A stretch of DNA of 64,000 bases from Paenibacillus sambharensis (GTDB lineage: Bacteria > Bacillota > Bacilli > Paenibacillales > Paenibacillaceae), in the NCBI RefSeq assembly GCF_003233845.1, contig NZ_QKRB01000043.1:1-64000 (forward strand). The letters are read 5' to 3'. The number at the start of each line of letters is the position of its first letter. Positions within the stretch are counted from its first letter, which is position 1. A program made the translations under genes and the position numbers. Positions 61,065-64,000 of this stretch are shown here, one piece after another. Under the pieces are notes generated by a model. The model was given only the letters and a program-made list of their open reading frames with translations, was not told where the DNA came from and ran no database searches.

Positions 61065-62585
61065 ATGGAGAACAGGGGTTGGCTTTTTGGAATCATTGTA
61101 ACGGTACTCGCTTTATTATTGGGTTATTCCGCACCGCCTGCGTTTGGCGCGGCAGGAGCCAAGAACGGCTGGAGCGCAGTAGATAATCCGGATTTTGCAA
61201 GTACGGGGCATGCGGTAACCTACACTTCGGATGGCGGATGGCTGATGACGGGCAGCAAGGACCGTATGATCCACGTCAAGAAGGTTAGCGGGAAGGGCCA
61301 GGTTGAATGGGAACAGCAGTTTTACAATGGGCTGGCAGGATTTTCGGTTATTGAGACGCAAGACGGGGGATACCTGGCTGCGGGTCAGACCCGTTTTATA
61401 TCCGATGAAGAAGGCGTACAGGCCTATATGGTCAAAATGGATCAAGAGGGCATGATGGAATGGGAGCAGATACACGGCGGCAAAGGCTTTGACAAGATCA
61501 ACTCGGTAGTCGAGGTGCCGGAAGGCTATCTGCTCGATGGTACGCTGATGAATGAAGATAAAAGAATTCTGCTGGTCACAGACAAGGAAGGCGCTGTTCT
61601 AAGGCAGCTGGATATGTCTGCTTATTTCAAGAAGGGCCAAGGCTATAGTCCGGCGGTTATCAAGACAAGTGACGGCGGATTTGTCATTACAGGCGGTAAT
61701 GATACGCTGTACCCCGATAACACAGTCGTTGCTGGCACAAGGATAATCAAGCTGAGCAAGAACTATACCAAGCAGTGGACCAAGGATGTGAAAGGGACTG
61801 TTCTGGATGGAGAGGCAGCAGGCAACGGTGATGTTCTGCTGTCCATGCATGGAGGCCAGGGCTCACTTCTTGTGTACCGTCTTGATGCACAGAAGGGTTC
61901 TATAAACTGGGAGAAGAAATTCTACTCTCCTAAAAAAGCCTATATCGAGGTGCGGGGCTACGATATTGTTGCAACCCTTGATGGAGGCGCGTTGATTGCC
62001 GGGGATCTTGGCGGTCTCAGCTCACAAATTGCATATGTGCTGAAGCTTAACGCTGCAGGCGCCAAGGAATGGGAGCAAACCTTCTTCTCGAACAACTCCT
62101 GGTTCACGGGAGCAGCTGCTGCAGAAGGTAAGGGCGAGTACCTGCTGACAGGTCATACCTACCCCCTTGGGACAGATAAACCGAAATCGGTCATGGTACA
62201 GCTGACGACCGGAGAGCTGCCGCCAGTGCAGGTGTGGCTGGACGAGCAGCAGCTCAAGCTCTCCCAGGATCCGGTGGTTATCTCGAACACGACCATGCTG
62301 CCGGTACGGGACATCTTTGCAGCGATTGGCGCGTCCGTTACGTATCAGTCTTCCACGAAGACCATCCGCGCGGTGAAGGGCGAGCGGACTGTGACGATGA
62401 CGCTTGGAAGCATGCAGGCCACTATACAGATCGGACAGCAGACGGTGAGGGTGGCGCTTGCAGTGCCTGCGCAGGCCATTCGCGGTGTGACAGTTGTGCC
62501 GCTCCGTTTTGTTGGTGAAGCATTCGGCAATGAGATCCGGTGGGACGGGAAAGCAAGAATCGCGACCATTGTGACTGGAGCTTGA
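61065..62585 (+). CDS. Secreted protein with C-terminal stalk (copper amine oxidase N-like) domain
   Basis: A 506-residue exported protein. After a signal peptide (about residues 6-28) comes about 350 residues of repeated beta-strand blades with the TSDGGWLMTGS / ETQDGGYLAAGQ / TSDGGFVITGG pattern, a propeller-like fold. The last 110 residues form the stalk domain seen in many Paenibacillus surface proteins (VISNTTMLPVRDIFAAIGASV and VVPLRFVGEAFGNEIRWDGK). It probably sits in or near the cell wall. ATG 61065 follows AGGAAGG; a longer frame from 60918 lacks a ribosome site. The 232 bases upstream hold no clear feature. Confidence 0.82.
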   Translation: MENRGWLFGIIVTVLALLLGYSAPPAFGAAGAKNGWSAVDNPDFASTGHAVTYTSDGGWLMTGSKDRMIHVKKVSGKGQVEWEQQFYNGLAGFSVIETQDGGYLAAGQTRFISDEEGVQAYMVKMDQEGMMEWEQIHGGKGFDKINSVVEVPEGYLLDGTLMNEDKRILLVTDKEGAVLRQLDMSAYFKKGQGYSPAVIKTSDGGFVITGGNDTLYPDNTVVAGTRIIKLSKNYTKQWTKDVKGTVLDGEAAGNGDVLLSMHGGQGSLLVYRLDAQKGSINWEKKFYSPKKAYIEVRGYDIVATLDGGALIAGDLGGLSSQIAYVLKLNAAGAKEWEQTFFSNNSWFTGAAAAEGKGEYLLTGHTYPLGTDKPKSVMVQLTTGELPPVQVWLDEQQLKLSQDPVVISNTTMLPVRDIFAAIGASVTYQSSTKTIRAVKGERTVTMTLGSMQATIQIGQQTVRVALAVPAQAIRGVTVVPLRFVGEAFGNEIRWDGKARIATIVTGA

Positions 62586-62620
62586 TTGAATAGAAGCTTG
62601 TGTAAGCTATAGTTGGAAGC

Positions 62621-62653
62621 ACGGCTGGACCATAGGTCCGGCCGTCTTTTTTT
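62621..62653 (+). terminator. Terminator of the stalk-domain gene
   Basis: ACGGC-T-GGACC (62621-62631) pairs with GGTCC-G-GCCGT (62635-62645) around ATA, followed by CTTTTTTT. Confidence 0.95.
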
Positions 62654-62697
62654 GCGATACAGGACTATCGGGGTGAAGGATGATTTCCGGATTGGAA

Positions 62698-62723
62698 TGA
62701 AACGAAACTGTAAAATTGTCGTA
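62698..62723 (+). promoter_or_regulatory. SigW promoter of the NfeD-flotillin operon
   Basis: TGAAAC (62698-62703), a 16-base spacer and CGTA (62720-62723) match the SigW consensus TGAAAC-N16-CGTA exactly. It lies about 40 bases before the first gene. In Bacillus subtilis the yuaF-floT operon is SigW-dependent, so both sequence and position agree. Confidence 0.88.
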
Positions 62724-62763
62724 TTACCGCTTATATCTGGATATTATTTGGGAGGGGGCAGGA

Positions 62764-63300
62764 ATGGAGACCTTCTTTTGGGCCTGCTTTGCCGGAGGAG
62801 TCCTGTATACGATTGTGGCGGTTATATTGGGAGATCTGATCGGGCAGGCCTTCGATGGACTGCTGGATTTTCTGTCACTGGATGGTGTGGATTGGCTGCA
62901 GCCGATGACGCTGGTGGGCGGAATCACGGTATTCGGCGGTGCAGGCATTGTCCTGCTGGAATACTCGCCCTTTAGTCAGGTTGTCATTCTGGGGCTCTCC
63001 GCCCTGACTGCAATCGCGGCCAGCATTGGTGTGTATTTCCTGTATGTCCGTCCCATGAAGAACAGTGAGAATTCTAGCGGATTCTCACTGCAGGATCTGT
63101 CAGGCAAGCTTGGCGAGGTATGGGTTGCGATTCCTTCCGCGGGCTATGGAGAAGTCGTTGTGAAGGTAGGGCCTGCCGGTGTAACGAGCCAGATTGCGGC
63201 CAGCTATGACGGCCAGCCGATAGCTGAAGGCAGCAAGGTGGTAGTCGTAGAGGTGAAGGAAAGCACATTGTATGTGGCGGCTGTTGATTTAGGAGAATGA
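62764..63300 (+). CDS. NfeD-like membrane protein (YuaF type)
   Basis: A 178-residue NfeD-like protein with three or four membrane helices in the first 110 residues and a C-terminal OB-fold (about residues 118-178: LSGKLGEVWVAIPSAGYGEVVVKVGP and GSKVVVVEVKESTLYVAAV). It is the short NfeD1b/YuaF form that pairs with flotillin in membrane microdomains and influences fluidity. ATG 62764 follows GGGAGGGGG. An upstream in-frame ATG lies near the SigW transcript start and was rejected. The flotillin gene begins 25 bases later. Confidence 0.88.
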   Translation: METFFWACFAGGVLYTIVAVILGDLIGQAFDGLLDFLSLDGVDWLQPMTLVGGITVFGGAGIVLLEYSPFSQVVILGLSALTAIAASIGVYFLYVRPMKNSENSSGFSLQDLSGKLGEVWVAIPSAGYGEVVVKVGPAGVTSQIAASYDGQPIAEGSKVVVVEVKESTLYVAAVDLGE

Positions 63301-63325
63301 AGATGAAGAATGAGGAGGAAATCTT

Positions 63326-64000
63326 ATGCCGGAGTTTATGATTGTCCCTGTTATTGTAGTCGGTGTTATCGTGCTGCTTGGCTTGGCATTCTGGGCGCGC
63401 TACAAGACGGTAAGCCCGGATGAAGCGATGATTATTACGGGGTCATTCCTGGGCACGCGAAACGCGCTGGTGGACGAAACAGGACGCAGGATCAAGATTG
63501 TTAGAGGCGGGGGCGCATTCATTCTCCCGATCTTCCAGAAGGCGGAATTCTTATCTCTGTTATCCCATAAGCTTGATGTGTCAACGCCAGAGGTCTATAC
63601 GGAGCAGGGCGTGCCGGTGCTGGCCGACGGGGTGGCAATCATTAAGATCGGGGGTTCGGTGGAGGATGTGGCGACGGCGGCCGAGCAGTTCATGGGCAAG
63701 CCGATTGAAGCCCTGAAGGGCGAGGCTCAGGAGGTTCTGGAGGGGCATCTCCGTGCTATTCTGGGGTCTATGACCGTAGAGGAGGTGTACCGCAACCGGG
63801 ATAAGTTTGCCCAGGAGGTACAGGGGGTAGCGGCCAAGGACCTGAAGAAGATGGGTTTGCAGATCGTTTCCTTTACCATCAAGGATGTCCGTGACAAGCA
63901 TGGTTATCTTGAAGCGCTTGGCAAACCGCGGATCGCAGTCGTGAAGCGGGATGCGGATATTGCTGAAGCCGAGGCGATCCGGGATGCCCGGATCCAGAAG
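63326..64000 (+). CDS. floT: Flotillin FloT/YuaG, N-terminal part (cut by window end)
   Basis: The first 225 residues of an SPFH-domain protein; the frame is still open at the window end. It has an N-terminal membrane insertion (about residues 4-26) followed by the flotillin band-7 domain (SPDEAMIITG, GGGAFILPIFQKAEFLSLLSHKLDV, GEAQEVLEGHLRAILGSMTVEEVYRNRDKF). The coiled-coil region is just beginning (DADIAEAEAIRDARIQK). Flotillin scaffolds membrane microdomains. ATG 63326 follows GAGGAGG and lies directly behind the NfeD partner. Confidence 0.93.
   Translation, partial: MPEFMIVPVIVVGVIVLLGLAFWARYKTVSPDEAMIITGSFLGTRNALVDETGRRIKIVRGGGAFILPIFQKAEFLSLLSHKLDVSTPEVYTEQGVPVLADGVAIIKIGGSVEDVATAAEQFMGKPIEALKGEAQEVLEGHLRAILGSMTVEEVYRNRDKFAQEVQGVAAKDLKKMGLQIVSFTIKDVRDKHGYLEALGKPRIAVVKRDADIAEAEAIRDARIQK

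Overview
The window reads as a chromosome segment of an endospore-forming Firmicute, most likely Paenibacillus. Support comes from a GerE regulator almost identical in layout to the Bacillus protein, a GerA/GerB/GerC germinant-receptor operon, a YhcN/YlaJ spore lipoprotein, a CBO0543 membrane protein, several YesM/YesN two-component pairs next to Lpl/YtcP-type sugar importers, strong AGGAGG ribosome sites, frequent TTG/GTG starts and moderate-to-high GC. No rRNA, tRNA, CRISPR array or prophage was seen.

Layout. (a) 1-2100: an IS110-family insertion sequence with a ribosome-site hairpin in front of the transposase and about 310 bases of structured non-coding DNA behind it, a bridge-RNA candidate; then a palindromic intergenic repeat and a terminator. 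(b) 2.2-11.2 kb: carbohydrate locus 1: YesM-type kinase, YesN-type regulator, two permeases, a substrate-binding lipoprotein and a heparinase II/III-like protein, which suggests uronide import and cleavage. (c) 11.4-20.9 kb: a short-chain dehydrogenase, sporulation and germination genes (YhcN-like; gerA-gerC-small D-like subunit-gerB; gerE) with recognisable SigG- and SigK-type promoters, a Rieske-FAD oxidoreductase, a CBO0543 protein and a dual-specificity-type phosphatase. (d) 21.0-30.9 kb: a Gfo/Idh/MocA oxidoreductase, then carbohydrate locus 2: a second YesM/YesN pair, lipoprotein, two permeases and a cytosolic GH53 endo-galactanase, consistent with galactan-oligosaccharide use. (e) 30.9-33.8 kb: a repeat-rich region around an IS1595-like protein that seems to lack its catalytic core. 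(f) 33-42.5 kb: dehydrogenase, aldo/keto reductase, TPR protein, an orphan GHKL sensor kinase, and a tightly coupled SWIM zinc-finger / SNF2 helicase pair. (g) 42.5-53.6 kb: TSUP transporter, YfbR-like nucleotidase, class I fumarase, BASS-type transporter, a PhoR/PhoP-like pair in reversed gene order with a Pho-box-like promoter before the regulator, AraC regulator, chromate transporter, DUF3231 protein and a 40-residue microprotein. (h) 53.7-60.4 kb: GbsR/MarR-type regulator facing an import locus (two Ugp-type permeases, binding protein, PHP-type metallohydrolase, HAD phosphatase, SMR transporter); the promoter gap carries Pho-box-like repeats with the same spacing as in front of phoP. (i) 60.4-64 kb: VOC protein, secreted stalk-domain protein, and an NfeD-flotillin operon with a textbook SigW promoter, cut by the window end.

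The most interesting points are the proposed Pho link between the PhoRP pair and the PHP/HAD import locus (possible phosphodiester scavenging), the IS110 right-end RNA candidate, the core-less IS1595-like protein flanked by 12-base repeats, and the SWIM/SNF2 pair. None of the three importer loci encodes an ATPase, so they probably share one encoded elsewhere. All functional calls rest on reading translated sequence and motifs by eye; no database search was run.
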